Assembly: GCA_903822185.1 (NCBI GenBank)
Contig: CAIJOA010000028.1
Coordinates: forward strand, 248,001-312,000
DNA length: 64,000 nt
Direction: 5' to 3'
Source: an uncultured Rhodospirillales bacterium
GTDB taxonomy: Bacteria; Pseudomonadota; Alphaproteobacteria; ATCC43930; CGMCC-115725
Shown here: positions 43,268-52,774 of the stretch, piece by piece
How positions within the stretch are numbered: position 1 is the first letter of the stretch
Layout of the letters: every line of letters begins with the position of its first letter
Notes under the pieces: generated by a model
The model's input: the letters and a program-made list of their open reading frames with translations, nothing else
What the model was told of the DNA's origin: nothing
Databases searched by the model: none
Translations under genes and position numbers: made by a program

Positions 43268-43429
43268 CTTTGCTGATATCGGGATAGGAATTGCACCAAG
43301 ACAGCGCAATCCCACACGCCATTGATAGTAGAACGCCCGCGACGAAAAGACACGCAGCACGTTACGCGTTGACGAGCCTCGCCCCATACCGCTAAGGCGA
43401 TGACATATTTTTTGCATATGGAGTTGTTG

Positions 43430-43999
43430 ATGTTGTTTTACCCCGAAGAGCGGATTGCTCTCTTTATCGATGGGGCCAATCTTTACGCTGCGGCGCGTTC
43501 GCTGGGATTCGATATCGATTACAAGCGCCTGCTGGAACTGTTCGGCAATAGGGGCCGGCTCATCCGAGCGTTCTATTACACCGCGCTGATCGAAGATCAG
43601 GAATACTCGCCGCTGCGGCCGCTGGTCGATTGGCTCGACTATAACGGCTACACGATGGTGACGAAGCCGACCAAAGAATTCACCGACGCGACCGGACGCC
43701 GGAAGATCAAAGGCAATATGGATATCGAGCTGGCCATCGACGTGATGGAGATGGCGCAGTCGCTCGACCATATCGTAATCTTCTCGGGCGACGGCGATTT
43801 CCGCCGCCTGGTCGATGCGGTGCAGCGCAAGGGGCTGCGCGTCACCGTGGTCTCCACCACGCGTTCGACGCCGCCGATGGTCGCCGACGAGCTTCGCCGT
43901 CAGGCCGATATCTTCGTCGAACTGCAGGATCTGGCGCCGCACATCGCGCGCGCGCATACCCAGCAGCGCGAACCGCAATATTCCGACAGCACGGTCTGA
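43430..43999 (+). CDS. NYN-domain protein, LabA/DUF88 family
   Basis: About 189 residues of a PIN-like nuclease fold. The acidic metal-binding residues are in 'ALFIDGANLYAAARSLG', 'GNMDIELAIDVMEMA' and 'IVIFSGDGDFRRLVDAVQRKGLRV', recognised by position. NYN proteins cleave RNA or tRNA in several systems, but the target here is unknown. I chose ATG 43430 because GGAG lies six bases upstream; earlier ATGs at 43400 and 43418 lack a site. The UDG gene follows five bases after its stop, so the two are cotranscribed. Confidence 0.88.
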   Translation: MLFYPEERIALFIDGANLYAAARSLGFDIDYKRLLELFGNRGRLIRAFYYTALIEDQEYSPLRPLVDWLDYNGYTMVTKPTKEFTDATGRRKIKGNMDIELAIDVMEMAQSLDHIVIFSGDGDFRRLVDAVQRKGLRVTVVSTTRSTPPMVADELRRQADIFVELQDLAPHIARAHTQQREPQYSDSTV

Positions 44000-44004
44000 G
44001 CATC

Positions 44005-44643
44005 ATGGCCGAGCATCAGCCCGGCCGCGACTGCCCGTTATGCCCGCGCCTCGTTTCATTTCGCGAGATGCAGCGCGCGGCGCATCCCGATTGGCATAAC
44101 GCGCCGGTTCCGTCGTTCGGCGATCTGAACGCGCGGCTCTTGATCGTCGGTCTGGCGCCAGGCCTCAAAGGCGCGAACTGCACGGGCCGCCCCTTCACCG
44201 GCGATTACGCCGGCGATCTTCTCTATGCCACGCTGCTGAAGTTCGGCTATGCGCAGGGTCGTTACGACGAACGGCCGGACGATGGCCTGACGCTACGTGA
44301 TTGCCGCATCACCAACGCCGTTCGTTGCGTGCCGCCGGAGAACAAGCCGCTGCCGATCGAGCAGTCCGCGTGCCGTCCTTTCCTGGTCAACGAAATCGCC
44401 GCCATGCCGAAGCTTAAGGCGATCGTCGCGCTGGGCCTCGTTTCGCATAATGCGGTACTTTCAACCCTCGGCGAACGCAAAGCCGCCTTCCCCTTCAAGC
44501 ACGCGGCGTTGCATGAAGTATCGAAAGGTCTGCTGGTGGCCGACAGCTATCACTGCTCGCGCTACAACACCAACACCGGTCGTCTGACGACGGAAATGTT
44601 CGAAAATGTGTTCGAGAGATTAAGCGAGCGCCTCGGCCGCTAA
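44005..44643 (+). CDS. Family 5 uracil-DNA glycosylase (UDGb)
   Basis: A 212-residue repair enzyme that removes uracil and other deaminated bases. Four cysteines expected to hold a 4Fe-4S cluster are in 'DCPLCPRL', 'AVRCVPP' and 'SACRPF'. Motif 1 '[19 protein letters not shown]' has the family 5 form in which the usual catalytic Asp/Asn is absent. Motif 2 is '[14 protein letters not shown]', where most relatives have His-Pro-Ser. It shares a transcript with the NYN gene, and its stop interlocks with that of smpB on the opposite strand. Confidence 0.92.
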   Translation: MAEHQPGRDCPLCPRLVSFREMQRAAHPDWHNAPVPSFGDLNARLLIVGLAPGLKGANCTGRPFTGDYAGDLLYATLLKFGYAQGRYDERPDDGLTLRDCRITNAVRCVPPENKPLPIEQSACRPFLVNEIAAMPKLKAIVALGLVSHNAVLSTLGERKAAFPFKHAALHEVSKGLLVADSYHCSRYNTNTGRLTTEMFENVFERLSERLGR

Positions 44644-45107
44644 TCCCGGTTGGCGCGCATGATGCGCGCCTTGTCGCGCTGCCAATCGCGCTGCTTCTCG
44701 GCCTCGCGCTTGTCCGCTTTGCGTTTGCCTTTGGCCAGACCGAGTTCGATCTTCGCCCGGCCACGTTCGTTGAAGAAAATCCCCAACGGCACCACCGTAA
44801 TGCCTTCGCGCTTGATCGCGCCCAGCACTTTGTTGATCTCGCGGCGATGTAACAGAAGCATACGCTGGCGGCGCGGCTCATGATTGACGCGCGCCGCCGC
44901 ATATTCAGGGAAATTCGCGTTGACCAGATAAATTGCGCTGTCGCGATCGACGGCATAGGCCTCGGCAATGCTGGCAAGCCCCATCCGCAGCACCTTCACT
45001 TCGGTGCCGGTGAGCATCATGCCCGCTTCAAGCGTTTCCTCGATAAAATAATCGTGGCGCGCTCGGCGGTTTAGGGCGACGTAACGCTCGTCTCCACGCA
45101 GGGCCAT
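44640..45107 (-). CDS. smpB: SsrA-binding protein SmpB
   Basis: A 155-residue RNA-binding protein that works with tmRNA to rescue stalled ribosomes. The OB-barrel has '[29 protein letters not shown]', cited as the family signature, and '[10 protein letters not shown]'. The C-terminal tail is strongly basic ('[21 protein letters not shown]'-like, Lys/Arg/Asp rich), as required for sitting in the mRNA channel. It starts four bases after dapA, the standard alphaproteobacterial pairing. The tmRNA gene is not in the window. Confidence 0.97.
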   Translation of the reverse strand: MALRGDERYVALNRRARHDYFIEETLEAGMMLTGTEVKVLRMGLASIAEAYAVDRDSAIYLVNANFPEYAAARVNHEPRRQRMLLLHRREINKVLGAIKREGITVVPLGIFFNERGRAKIELGLAKGKRKADKREAEKQRDWQRDKARIMRANRD

Positions 45108-45111
45108 CAGA

Positions 45112-45987
45112 TCAGTTCAGAACCCCTGCCACGCGCATGGCGTTGCGAACCGCTTCCTTTGCCTCGGGAGACGCCGGCACCAGCGGCAAGCGAACCTCGT
45201 CGGTCGATTTGCCGAGCAGCGAGCAAGCATATTTGACCGGCGCGGGGCTGGTCTCGCAGAACATCGAATCATGCAGCGGCAACAACCGCGTATTGATCGA
45301 CATCGCCTTTTTGAAATCGCCTTTCTGCCAGGCTTCGTGCATATCGGCGCAGGCGCGCGGCGCGACATTGGCAGTCACGGAAATGCAGCCGTCGCCTTCC
45401 TGCGCCAGAAAAGCGACTGCAGTCGCATCTTCACCCGACAGCATCTCGAACTCCGGGCCCATCGCGGCGCGGGTGCGCAACGGACGGACGAGATCCGCCG
45501 TCGCGTCTTTGACGCCGATGATGTTCGGCAGCTTGGCAAGGCGCGTCATCGTCGCGACGCTCATATCGACGACCGAGCGGCCGGGGATGTTGTAGATGAT
45601 GATCGGGATCTCGACCGCGTCGTTGATCGCCTTGTAATGCTGATAGAGGCCTTCCTGGCTCGGCTTGTTGTAGTAGGGCGTCACCACCAGCACGCCCTCG
45701 GCGCCGGCCTTCTTCGCATGCTTGGCGAAATCGATTGCTTCCTCGGTCGAGTTCGAACCCGCGCCCGCCATAACGGGGATACGGCCTTTCGCCACCTCGA
45801 TGCAAAGCTCGACGACGCGTTTATGCTCGGCATGGCTCAGGGTCGGCGATTCACCGGTGGTGCCGCAGGGCACAACGCCGTGGGTCCCTTCAGTGATCTG
45901 CCACTCGACGAAGCTCTGGAACGCCTTCTCGTCCACCTTTCCGTCACGGAAAGGTGTGATGAGTGCGACGAGCGATCCCTTGAACAT
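45112..45987 (-). CDS. dapA: 4-hydroxy-tetrahydrodipicolinate synthase
   Basis: A 291-residue TIM-barrel lyase that condenses pyruvate with aspartate semialdehyde, the first committed step to lysine and diaminopimelate. Motifs are '[16 protein letters not shown]', '[14 protein letters not shown]', '[18 protein letters not shown]' with the catalytic Tyr, and the Schiff-base Lys in '[11 protein letters not shown]'. I start it at ATG 45987 ('[13 protein letters not shown]'), with GGAG eight bases upstream; the frame extends 30 codons further without homology. It is cotranscribed with smpB and diverges from slt. Confidence 0.96.
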   Translation of the reverse strand: MFKGSLVALITPFRDGKVDEKAFQSFVEWQITEGTHGVVPCGTTGESPTLSHAEHKRVVELCIEVAKGRIPVMAGAGSNSTEEAIDFAKHAKKAGAEGVLVVTPYYNKPSQEGLYQHYKAINDAVEIPIIIYNIPGRSVVDMSVATMTRLAKLPNIIGVKDATADLVRPLRTRAAMGPEFEMLSGEDATAVAFLAQEGDGCISVTANVAPRACADMHEAWQKGDFKKAMSINTRLLPLHDSMFCETSPAPVKYACSLLGKSTDEVRLPLVPASPEAKEAVRNAMRVAGVLN

Positions 45988-46122
45988 GGCTGGTCTCCAG
46001 CGCCTTAGATATATTCTGTGGCCGCGACGATAGGCCATGACGCCCCATGCGGCAACCGGGCCGAAACGCTTTGTCACCCGGCCTCAAGCCGTTAAACTGA
46101 GGACGGGGAAAATAGGTATCGA

Positions 46123-48078
46123 ATGATCGTAAAATGGGCTTTTGCTGTCGTCTTATTCGTATCGGCTTGCTGGGGCGCCACGCCGGTACATGCAGCAGCC
46201 TTATCGGAGAGCGACCGGCAGATTTATTCAACCGCGTTCGCCGCCGCCAAGCGTGGCGACTGGGCAACCGCACAGCAGCTTGCCGCCACGGCCCGTGACC
46301 GGATCCCGGCGAACGTCATACGCTGGCTGCAATATACGAAGGCCAATTCCGGCGCGAGCTTTGCCGACATCGCCGCCTTCACCGACGCCCATCCCGATTG
46401 GCCGAACCCGCGCCTGTTGCGGCAGCGCGCCGAAGACTCCATCGCGACGGCGACCGATGCGCAACTGGCGCCCTGGTTCGAGTCTCACCCACCGCTCTCC
46501 CCCACCGCCAAGCTGCGGCAGGCGCAGATATGGACGAATGCGGGCCGCCAGGCGGACGCCGCGACACTCATCCGCCAAACCTGGATCGACGCCAATTATA
46601 GCGCAGTCGATGAAAAACTGATGCTGCAGCGTTACGGCGACGTGATCCGTGGTGAAGACAATTCAAAGCGGCTGGACCGGCTGATTTGGGACGGCCAGAC
46701 CGAGCAAGCGAAACGCATGCTGGTCCATGTCGGACCCGACACCGCCGCCTTGGGTCAGGCACGATTGGGGCTCGCCACCATGGCGCCCGGTGCCGAGGCG
46801 CTGATCGCGAAGGTGCCAGCCCGGTTGCAGAACGATCCGGGTCTGCAATTCGAGCGTATGCGCTGGCGGCGTCACAAAGATCTCAACGACGATGCCGCAA
46901 CGATCCTCGAACATCCGCCGGCGGAGCTCGGCCGGCCCGAAGCTTGGGCCAACGAGCGATTGATCGTCGCCCGGCGATTGCTCGACGATAATCAGATCGA
47001 ACGCGCGTACCGGATCGCCGCCTCGAACCGGCTCGATAGCGGCGCTGCTTATTCGGAACTCGAATTCCTTGCCGGTTGGATCGCGCTGCGCGACCTGCAA
47101 CAGCCCGAAGCCGCGTATAATCACTTCGTGCGGCTCTACAACGCGGTGAAGCTGCCGATCAGTCTCGCACGCGGCGCCTATTGGGCTGCGCGCGCTGCCG
47201 AGGCGATGAATCAAAAGTCGCTGGCGGAATCCTGGTACGGCAATGCCGCGCCGTTCGCGACGACCTATTACGGACAGCTTGCCGGCGCGCATATGGGCGG
47301 CATCGGTCCAACGACCTTCCTGCCCGAACCGGCGCCGTCAAAGGCCGAAGAAGCAAACTTCGAGCAGAACGAAGTCGTGCAAGCGACGCGCGATATCGCG
47401 CAGATCGGCGATCTCGACGACCTGCCGCCGTTCTTGCGACGGATTTCCGATCAGGCGCAATCGGCGCCGGAATTTGCCCTTGCCGCCCGGTTGTCGCGTG
47501 CGCTGGGTCGTCCTGACATCGCCGTGGCCACCGCGAAACGCGCCGGCTATGCCGGTGTGACGCTGCTGGATGAAGGTTATCCGGTCACTGATTTGCCGCC
47601 CGGCGGCAACAGCGAAGGCCCGCTGGTATTGGCAATGACACGCCAGGAAAGCGGATTCGATCGCGCCGCCGTCAGCCGCGCCGGCGCCATGGGACTGATG
47701 CAGTTAATGCCGGGGACCGCGACCAAACTGGCGCAGCTTCTTCACATTCCCTACTCGCGCGAACGGCTGACCAGCGACATGGCCTACAACGTGACCTTGG
47801 GCCGCGCCTATCTCGATTCATTGGTCAGCGATTTCTCAGGCTCCTACATCCTCGCGGTCGCATCCTATAATGCGGGACCGGCGCGGGTACGGCAGTGGGT
47901 CCAGTCTCACGGCGATCCGCGCACGGAGGGTGTCGATCCGATCGATTGGGTCGAACGCATCCCCTTCACCGAGACGCGCAACTATGTGCAACGCGTTCTC
48001 GAAAATCTTCAGATCTATCGGTTGCGGCTTGGCGCGGCGACGCCGACGCTGACGCTTGCGAGCGACCTCAAGCGCTGA
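46123..48078 (+). CDS. slt: Soluble lytic murein transglycosylase
   Basis: A 651-residue periplasmic enzyme that cleaves peptidoglycan to 1,6-anhydro-muropeptides. The signal peptide ends at 'VHAAAL'. A long alpha-helical superhelix (about 30-470) leads to the catalytic domain (about 490-640). That domain has the active-site Glu in 'MTRQESGFDRAAVSRAGAMGLMQLMP', 'AYNVTLGRAYLDSLV' and 'YNAGPARVRQW'. The architecture and length match Slt70-type enzymes. Its stop overlaps the dehydratase start as TGATG. Bactofilin and an M23 peptidase lie just beyond, forming a wall-remodelling group. Confidence 0.95.
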   Translation: MIVKWAFAVVLFVSACWGATPVHAAALSESDRQIYSTAFAAAKRGDWATAQQLAATARDRIPANVIRWLQYTKANSGASFADIAAFTDAHPDWPNPRLLRQRAEDSIATATDAQLAPWFESHPPLSPTAKLRQAQIWTNAGRQADAATLIRQTWIDANYSAVDEKLMLQRYGDVIRGEDNSKRLDRLIWDGQTEQAKRMLVHVGPDTAALGQARLGLATMAPGAEALIAKVPARLQNDPGLQFERMRWRRHKDLNDDAATILEHPPAELGRPEAWANERLIVARRLLDDNQIERAYRIAASNRLDSGAAYSELEFLAGWIALRDLQQPEAAYNHFVRLYNAVKLPISLARGAYWAARAAEAMNQKSLAESWYGNAAPFATTYYGQLAGAHMGGIGPTTFLPEPAPSKAEEANFEQNEVVQATRDIAQIGDLDDLPPFLRRISDQAQSAPEFALAARLSRALGRPDIAVATAKRAGYAGVTLLDEGYPVTDLPPGGNSEGPLVLAMTRQESGFDRAAVSRAGAMGLMQLMPGTATKLAQLLHIPYSRERLTSDMAYNVTLGRAYLDSLVSDFSGSYILAVASYNAGPARVRQWVQSHGDPRTEGVDPIDWVERIPFTETRNYVQRVLENLQIYRLRLGAATPTLTLASDLKR

Positions 48079-49055
48079 TGCCGATCCTGCCGGACATCGA
48101 CGATGTCCGTGCCGCCGCCGTGCGGCTGCGCGGTGAAGCCATCACGACGCCGTTGCTGTCCTCCCCGATAGTCGATGCACGTCTGGGCGGACGATTGCTG
48201 ATCAAAGCCGAATGTCTGCAACGCACCGGCTCGTTCAAATTCCGCGGCGCTTACAACGCGCTCGTGCAACTCGATGCACAGCGCCGGCAAGCCGGTGGCA
48301 TCGCCTACTCGTCCGGCAATCATGCGCAAGGCGTTGCCGCCGCCGCGCAGTGTCTCGGCATGCCGGCAACCATCGTCATGCCGGCCGACGCGCCGGCGAT
48401 CAAAGTCGCCAACACCCGCGCCTATGGCGCCGAGATCGTTTTCTATGATCGCTACAGCGAAAGCCGCGAGGATATCGCGCAACGCATCGCACGCGACAGC
48501 GGTGCGGAACTCCTGCCGCCCTACGACGACGTCCGCATCATCGCCGGGCAAGGCACGGTGGGGCTTGAGATCGCGATGGAAGCCCAGGCGCGTGACTTGA
48601 CGCTCGATGCCGTCGTGGCGAGCTGCAGCGGTGGCGGACTCGTCACGGGGTGCGCTCTGGCAGTGAAGGCAATGAACCCGCAAACCCTGGTCTATGCCGC
48701 AGAACCCCAGGGACTCGACGATATGCGGCGTTCGCTCGAATCGGGCACACATGTCGCAAACGATCCGGCGGCCCGATCGATCTGCGATGCGCTGCTCGCC
48801 CCGACTCCCGGTGTTCTCACCTTCGCACTCGCACAGCGGCTGCTCGCCGGCAGCATCGCGGTCAGCGATGATTCGGTACGCACGGCCATGGCCGTCGCTT
48901 TCGAGGATTACAAATTGGTGGTCGAGCCCGGTGGCGCCGCGGCGCTGGCGGCCGTGCTTTCGGGCAAATTGGATATCAAGGGAAAGACGATCGCGGTCGT
49001 TGCCTCGGGCGGCAATGTCGATCGCGGGCTGTTTAAGGCCGCCCTGGAAGCTTAG
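48078..49055 (+). CDS. Threonine/serine dehydratase family PLP enzyme
   Basis: A 325-residue fold-type II pyridoxal-phosphate enzyme. The cofactor Lys54 is in 'RTGSFKFRGAYNAL', the glycine-rich phosphate loop in 'VASCSGGGLVTG', and 'YSSGNHAQGVAAAAQCLG' is the substrate loop. It lacks the C-terminal regulatory domain of biosynthetic IlvA, so a catabolic or serine-dehydratase/racemase-like role is likely. It starts at ATG 48078, coupled to slt through TGATG. Its end interlocks with the convergent bactofilin gene. Whether it deaminates threonine, serine or 3-hydroxyaspartate cannot be told. Confidence 0.9.
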   Translation: MPILPDIDDVRAAAVRLRGEAITTPLLSSPIVDARLGGRLLIKAECLQRTGSFKFRGAYNALVQLDAQRRQAGGIAYSSGNHAQGVAAAAQCLGMPATIVMPADAPAIKVANTRAYGAEIVFYDRYSESREDIAQRIARDSGAELLPPYDDVRIIAGQGTVGLEIAMEAQARDLTLDAVVASCSGGGLVTGCALAVKAMNPQTLVYAAEPQGLDDMRRSLESGTHVANDPAARSICDALLAPTPGVLTFALAQRLLAGSIAVSDDSVRTAMAVAFEDYKLVVEPGGAAALAAVLSGKLDIKGKTIAVVASGGNVDRGLFKAALEA

Positions 49056-49519
49056 TGGCTGGTCTCGGCGGGCGCAGCGGCCTCGGCGTGATCCGTGCCG
49101 TTGTGCAGCGTCTTGATTGACGGCATCAGCTGTTTCATCTCGCCGGCGGGCATATGCTCACGATCGACCCGGCGGCTATAGCCTTCCAGCACGGCGCCCG
49201 GTTCGATTCGCATCGAGCAATAAACCACGTCGGCCGTCACATGGGCCGAGCGGCCCAGCACGACATTGACGGCCACCAGCCGGCCTTGAACCGAACCGTT
49301 GACGACGGCAGTTTCGGCGTCGATCGTTCCGTTGATCGAACCACCCTCGCCGACCGTGACGCGCGTGGCCGTGAGATTGCCGATCAAAGTGCCGCTTATA
49401 TGGACTTCGCCATCGCAGGCGATATCGCCGTCGATGCGGAAACCTTCACTGAGAATTGACGGAGCGGTACGCCGCGAGGCGGTGCCAGAACCGTTATTTC
49501 CCACTGATTTGAACCACAT
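49052..49519 (-). CDS. Bactofilin
   Basis: A 155-residue cytoskeletal protein of the DUF583/bactofilin family, which polymerises into membrane-associated filaments that position wall enzymes. The beta-helical core is built of short repeats ('GDIACDGEVHISGTLIGNL', 'TVGEGGSINGTIDAETAVVNGSVQGRL' region). Flanking N- and C-terminal tails are disordered, with a Ser/Thr-rich N terminus. It starts at ATG 49519, inside the 3' end of the M23 peptidase gene on the same strand, a 26-base overlap. Bactofilin-M23 pairs are common and act together on cell shape. Confidence 0.93.
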   Translation of the reverse strand: MWFKSVGNNGSGTASRRTAPSILSEGFRIDGDIACDGEVHISGTLIGNLTATRVTVGEGGSINGTIDAETAVVNGSVQGRLVAVNVVLGRSAHVTADVVYCSMRIEPGAVLEGYSRRVDREHMPAGEMKQLMPSIKTLHNGTDHAEAAAPAETSH

Positions 49520-50993
49520 TCTTTCCTGCTTCCATGAACTTCGCGGGGTCCAGGGGCGAGCCATCGACGAGCACTTCGTAGTGCACATGCGGGCCGGTCG
49601 CGCGGCCCGTGCTGCCCAATTCGCCGATCTCGGTGTGCGTGCCGACTTTTTGGCCGCGCGCCACCAAGGCACGATGAAGATGAGCGTAACGGGTTACGAT
49701 TCCGTGACCGTGATCGATCTCGACAACACGGCCATAGCTGTCCTTCGCACCGGTGAAGGAAACGACACCGGGACCGGTGCTGAAAACCGGCGTCTTGTAG
49801 GGCGCCGACATATCGAGACCGGGATGGAAGGAACCGTGATGATTGATCGGATCGACGCGGCCACCGAAGCCGCTTTCGAGCTGATAGGACGTCAGGGGCG
49901 AGCCAAGCGGCAGCGATTGCGCCAGATTCTTGACTTCGTCCGACCGGCGCTGGTCGCCGCTCGAGGCCTGACTCGGGTCGTTCAGCGCGATGAAGGGACC
50001 GCCTTGGGCCGTCGGCGCGCCGAAGCCGAGCAGGAACTTGTTGATGTCGAGTCCGGTCGAGGCCAGCAACCGCTCGAGGCTGGATGTGTCAGCCTGAGCA
50101 TGCGGAACGCCGGCGGTCGCCGGCTTGCGATCCGGGATCGGCGCGGGTTCGGCCGCCGGCGGGACCGGGGTCACGAAAGCGGGTAACGGTGCACGCACCG
50201 GCTCGGACGCGACCTGTTGTGCCGGACGCGTATCGGCCTGGGCAGTACGGGCCGCTTGTAATTCTAACTGGAGGCGCTGAATCTGATTCTGAAGCGTGGT
50301 GCGCTGCGCTTCGGACTGCTGCAGATCGACCTTCGACTGCTGCAACTCGTTCTTGTTAGCATCAAGAACCTTCTTATTTGCATCAAGAGTCTTGGCCAAG
50401 TCGTTGGAAGTATCTGTTTTTTTGCTGTTCAGCGCCAATTCGGCGATCTTGGCGCGGCGGTCGGCATCGTCACGCGCGTCGGCCAATGCCTTCATCTTCG
50501 CATTGGCGTCGGCATAAGCAGCCTGAGCCTTATCGCGCTCGGCAATCATGCCGTTCAGCTTGTTCTGCGCGTCCTGATAGGCCGTGCTGGCCTGGCTGTA
50601 ATTCTGCCCAACAGTCTGAAGTTCAACCTTCATCCCATTGATTTGTTTCTGCATTTCGTCGATGGCGGCCGTATCGGGCACGGCCATGGCGATCGGCGTT
50701 GGGGTGATGCTGATGCTCGGGGTGATTTCATCGGCGACACGGTTGTCGCGGGCATCCTGCAGATGGGCAAAACCCACCGCCAGGTAAACCACGCCACCAA
50801 CCGATGCCAAGCATGTTCCCAGGAAAAGCGCCTGAAACCAGCCCGGAAGCGACAAATGCCGCACGCCGCCTGAACTTTGCAAAAGCAATCGACGTTCGGG
50901 GAAAATTTGTTCCCCAATGATTTTTGATACGTTCGCCACCTGGCCCCCGCTACCGCCCTGAACTAAAGCGCTGCTCGATCCCAAGAAAAGCAT
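49494..50993 (-). CDS. M23-family peptidoglycan endopeptidase with coiled coil
   Basis: About 499 residues. An N-terminal membrane helix (about 57-80) anchors it, a long coiled coil (about 100-270, Gln/Lys/Asp/Asn-rich) spans the periplasm and a Pro-rich linker follows. The C-terminal LytM domain has the zinc ligands His390 and Asp394 in 'FHPGLDMSAP' and His471 in 'GPHVHYEV', with His440 in 'AHLHRAL'. All metal ligands are present, so it should be an active endopeptidase. I start it at ATG 50993, giving a membrane-anchored protein; the frame extends 30 codons upstream. It is coupled to bactofilin by overlap. Confidence 0.93.
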   Translation of the reverse strand: MLFLGSSSALVQGGSGGQVANVSKIIGEQIFPERRLLLQSSGGVRHLSLPGWFQALFLGTCLASVGGVVYLAVGFAHLQDARDNRVADEITPSISITPTPIAMAVPDTAAIDEMQKQINGMKVELQTVGQNYSQASTAYQDAQNKLNGMIAERDKAQAAYADANAKMKALADARDDADRRAKIAELALNSKKTDTSNDLAKTLDANKKVLDANKNELQQSKVDLQQSEAQRTTLQNQIQRLQLELQAARTAQADTRPAQQVASEPVRAPLPAFVTPVPPAAEPAPIPDRKPATAGVPHAQADTSSLERLLASTGLDINKFLLGFGAPTAQGGPFIALNDPSQASSGDQRRSDEVKNLAQSLPLGSPLTSYQLESGFGGRVDPINHHGSFHPGLDMSAPYKTPVFSTGPGVVSFTGAKDSYGRVVEIDHGHGIVTRYAHLHRALVARGQKVGTHTEIGELGSTGRATGPHVHYEVLVDGSPLDPAKFMEAGKNVVQISGK

Positions 50994-51194
50994 CGCTACC
51001 GATCGCGGCCCCGATGGGACACAAGCAAACGGAATGCCTAAAAGTGCATCGGTTTGCCGGATTTTTCCTCCGGCTGAACCCACGTGGCTAATAAATTAGC
51101 CAGTGCCATTCACCAAAAATGACCCTACCGGCTCAGTCCCGGCCTGGCAAGATTAATCGCAATTTAGTCACATTTGGGTGTGAGGCGAGTCGCC

Positions 51195-51932
51195 TCAGCG
51201 GGCCGCCACGCGGGTCGGCGGTGCCATTGTAATCCCGAGGGGATTCGGCAGATAGAGCCACCAGCCGCTCTCGTTGATCGCGTAATAAGCGCGATAAGCG
51301 GACGCGGTGGCCAGCGGAACGACATTGTCGTTCAGGCTGTCGAGCAGCCAGGCCTGGTTGTCGATATAGGCGACCAGCACGGCGTGATCGAGATTGCGAT
51401 CGACGTCGCGCACGACGAGGACGCGTAGTTCGTCGTTGGTGAAGCCCATCGCCCGCAGCACCATGAACTTTGCAATCGCATAGTCCTGGCATTGGCCGTC
51501 ACGGCGCATGAACTCGAACGGTGTTTCCCAATGATCGGGCGTACCCCAGTTATCGAGCGACGTGACGTAGCGATGGGCGTTGAGCGTGCGGTTAACATCG
51601 TCGAGCATCGCCCGGCGATCGAGCCCTTTGAGCCGCGTGGTCAGGCGCGCCCACTCGTCCGGGACGCACTGGTCGGTTTCACCCTTTGCTTCAGCGCAAG
51701 CATTCGCGCTGACGACTTCGGTGTTCCAGCGCGCGACCATATCAGTCCATTTATGGAATTGGGTGACACCCTCGACGCGGATTTCCTGCTCGACATGAGC
51801 CGGCAGGTCGGGGCCCTTCTCCGCCGGTGGCAGCGACGCCAGTTCTTCGGCCGAGGTCGTGGACAGGCCGGTTGCGGCACACAGCAGTCCGCCGACCAAC
51901 AGCACGATAAAACGATATGCGAACCGGGACAT
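51195..51932 (-). CDS. Transglutaminase-like cysteine peptidase, LapG/BTLCP family
   Basis: A 245-residue protein with a signal peptide (about 1-28). The catalytic triad of the bacterial transglutaminase-like cysteine proteinase family is visible: Cys148 in 'DGQCQDYAIAKF', His183 in 'LDHAVLVAYI' and Asp198 in 'WLLDSLND'. LapG of Pseudomonas cleaves a surface adhesin to release biofilm cells. The type I secretion genes 3-8 kb away would fit that role, but no adhesin or LapD-type receptor is seen. The calcium-binding loop residues were not checked. It is likely transcribed alone. Confidence 0.88.
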   Translation of the reverse strand: MSRFAYRFIVLLVGGLLCAATGLSTTSAEELASLPPAEKGPDLPAHVEQEIRVEGVTQFHKWTDMVARWNTEVVSANACAEAKGETDQCVPDEWARLTTRLKGLDRRAMLDDVNRTLNAHRYVTSLDNWGTPDHWETPFEFMRRDGQCQDYAIAKFMVLRAMGFTNDELRVLVVRDVDRNLDHAVLVAYIDNQAWLLDSLNDNVVPLATASAYRAYYAINESGWWLYLPNPLGITMAPPTRVAAR

Positions 51933-52111
51933 CCCGCGACGACCTCTGTGGTAGCCCCGCTATCCTCGTCATGCGAGGACCGGAGGCTTTGCGTCACCGG
52001 GTTGCCCCGGCTTTGCCGTTTCAAGAAAGTCGAAGCTAAGAAATGCGGATGAAGGCGGGCTTAAAGATCAAATACGCGACAATTACGCGGGAATGATCAC
52101 CCGATTGGCGA

Positions 52112-52774
52112 TCACCACGTCGTGCAGCGCTTGAAGACCTCGGCATAGTTTTCGGGCGCATCGAGCCGCGTATTACCATCGCGGGCGCGGCCGTTGATCG
52201 CTTCGAACACCGGCTGCAATGCTTCGGTCACAGGCTGTAAATAGGCATCGCGCGACGCCTTACGGTCCTGGAGATAAATCGCTTCGGGAAGCTTGCTGTT
52301 CGCAAGGCTACGCTGAATCGCCGGCATGTAATAGCGCAGCGCCTCGCGGAAGACTTCGACATGCTGGCCTTCATGATCGAGAATCGCCTGACGCTCGCAC
52401 GTACCGGCGGCGAAACGGCGATCGACGACGACGTCGAGTTGTTTCAAACCGATCTCGACATGCGCCGCACGCAACTGCGCGCAATAGCCGTTACCGCTGC
52501 GAATGGCTTCGGTTTCAACCGATACTTCAAGATCGTAACGCCCGATCGTGATCCCATAAGGAACACGGGTTCTGCCAAGGCTCGGCATGCCGTTCTCGCT
52601 GGCAATTCGTCCCAGCGAAGCACTATCGCGGCCGAAGTCGTAATTTACCGGCGGGTCTTTGACCCCAACGGTGAAAGACGGAATCGGCGACGCTCCGACG
52701 CAGCCGGCAAATGCCGCCGCCGGAACGAAAACCGCCACAGTCGCGGCGAGATTGAGAAAAATGTTCCGCATCAT
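52112..52774 (-). CDS. Secreted protein with HExxH motif, putative metallopeptidase
   Basis: A 220-residue protein with a signal peptide ending at 'AAAFAG'. The mature part has His134-Glu135-x-x-His138 in 'ILDHEGQHVEVFREAL', the zinc-binding motif of metallopeptidases, and several cysteines ('GYCAQ', 'GTCERQ', 'KRCTTW') likely to be oxidised in the periplasm. The rest resembles no family I can name with confidence. A third zinc ligand is not obvious. It is coupled by TGATG to the upstream RHH-PAS regulator gene, so its expression is probably linked to that regulator. Confidence 0.75.
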   Translation of the reverse strand: MMRNIFLNLAATVAVFVPAAAFAGCVGASPIPSFTVGVKDPPVNYDFGRDSASLGRIASENGMPSLGRTRVPYGITIGRYDLEVSVETEAIRSGNGYCAQLRAAHVEIGLKQLDVVVDRRFAAGTCERQAILDHEGQHVEVFREALRYYMPAIQRSLANSKLPEAIYLQDRKASRDAYLQPVTEALQPVFEAINGRARDGNTRLDAPENYAEVFKRCTTW

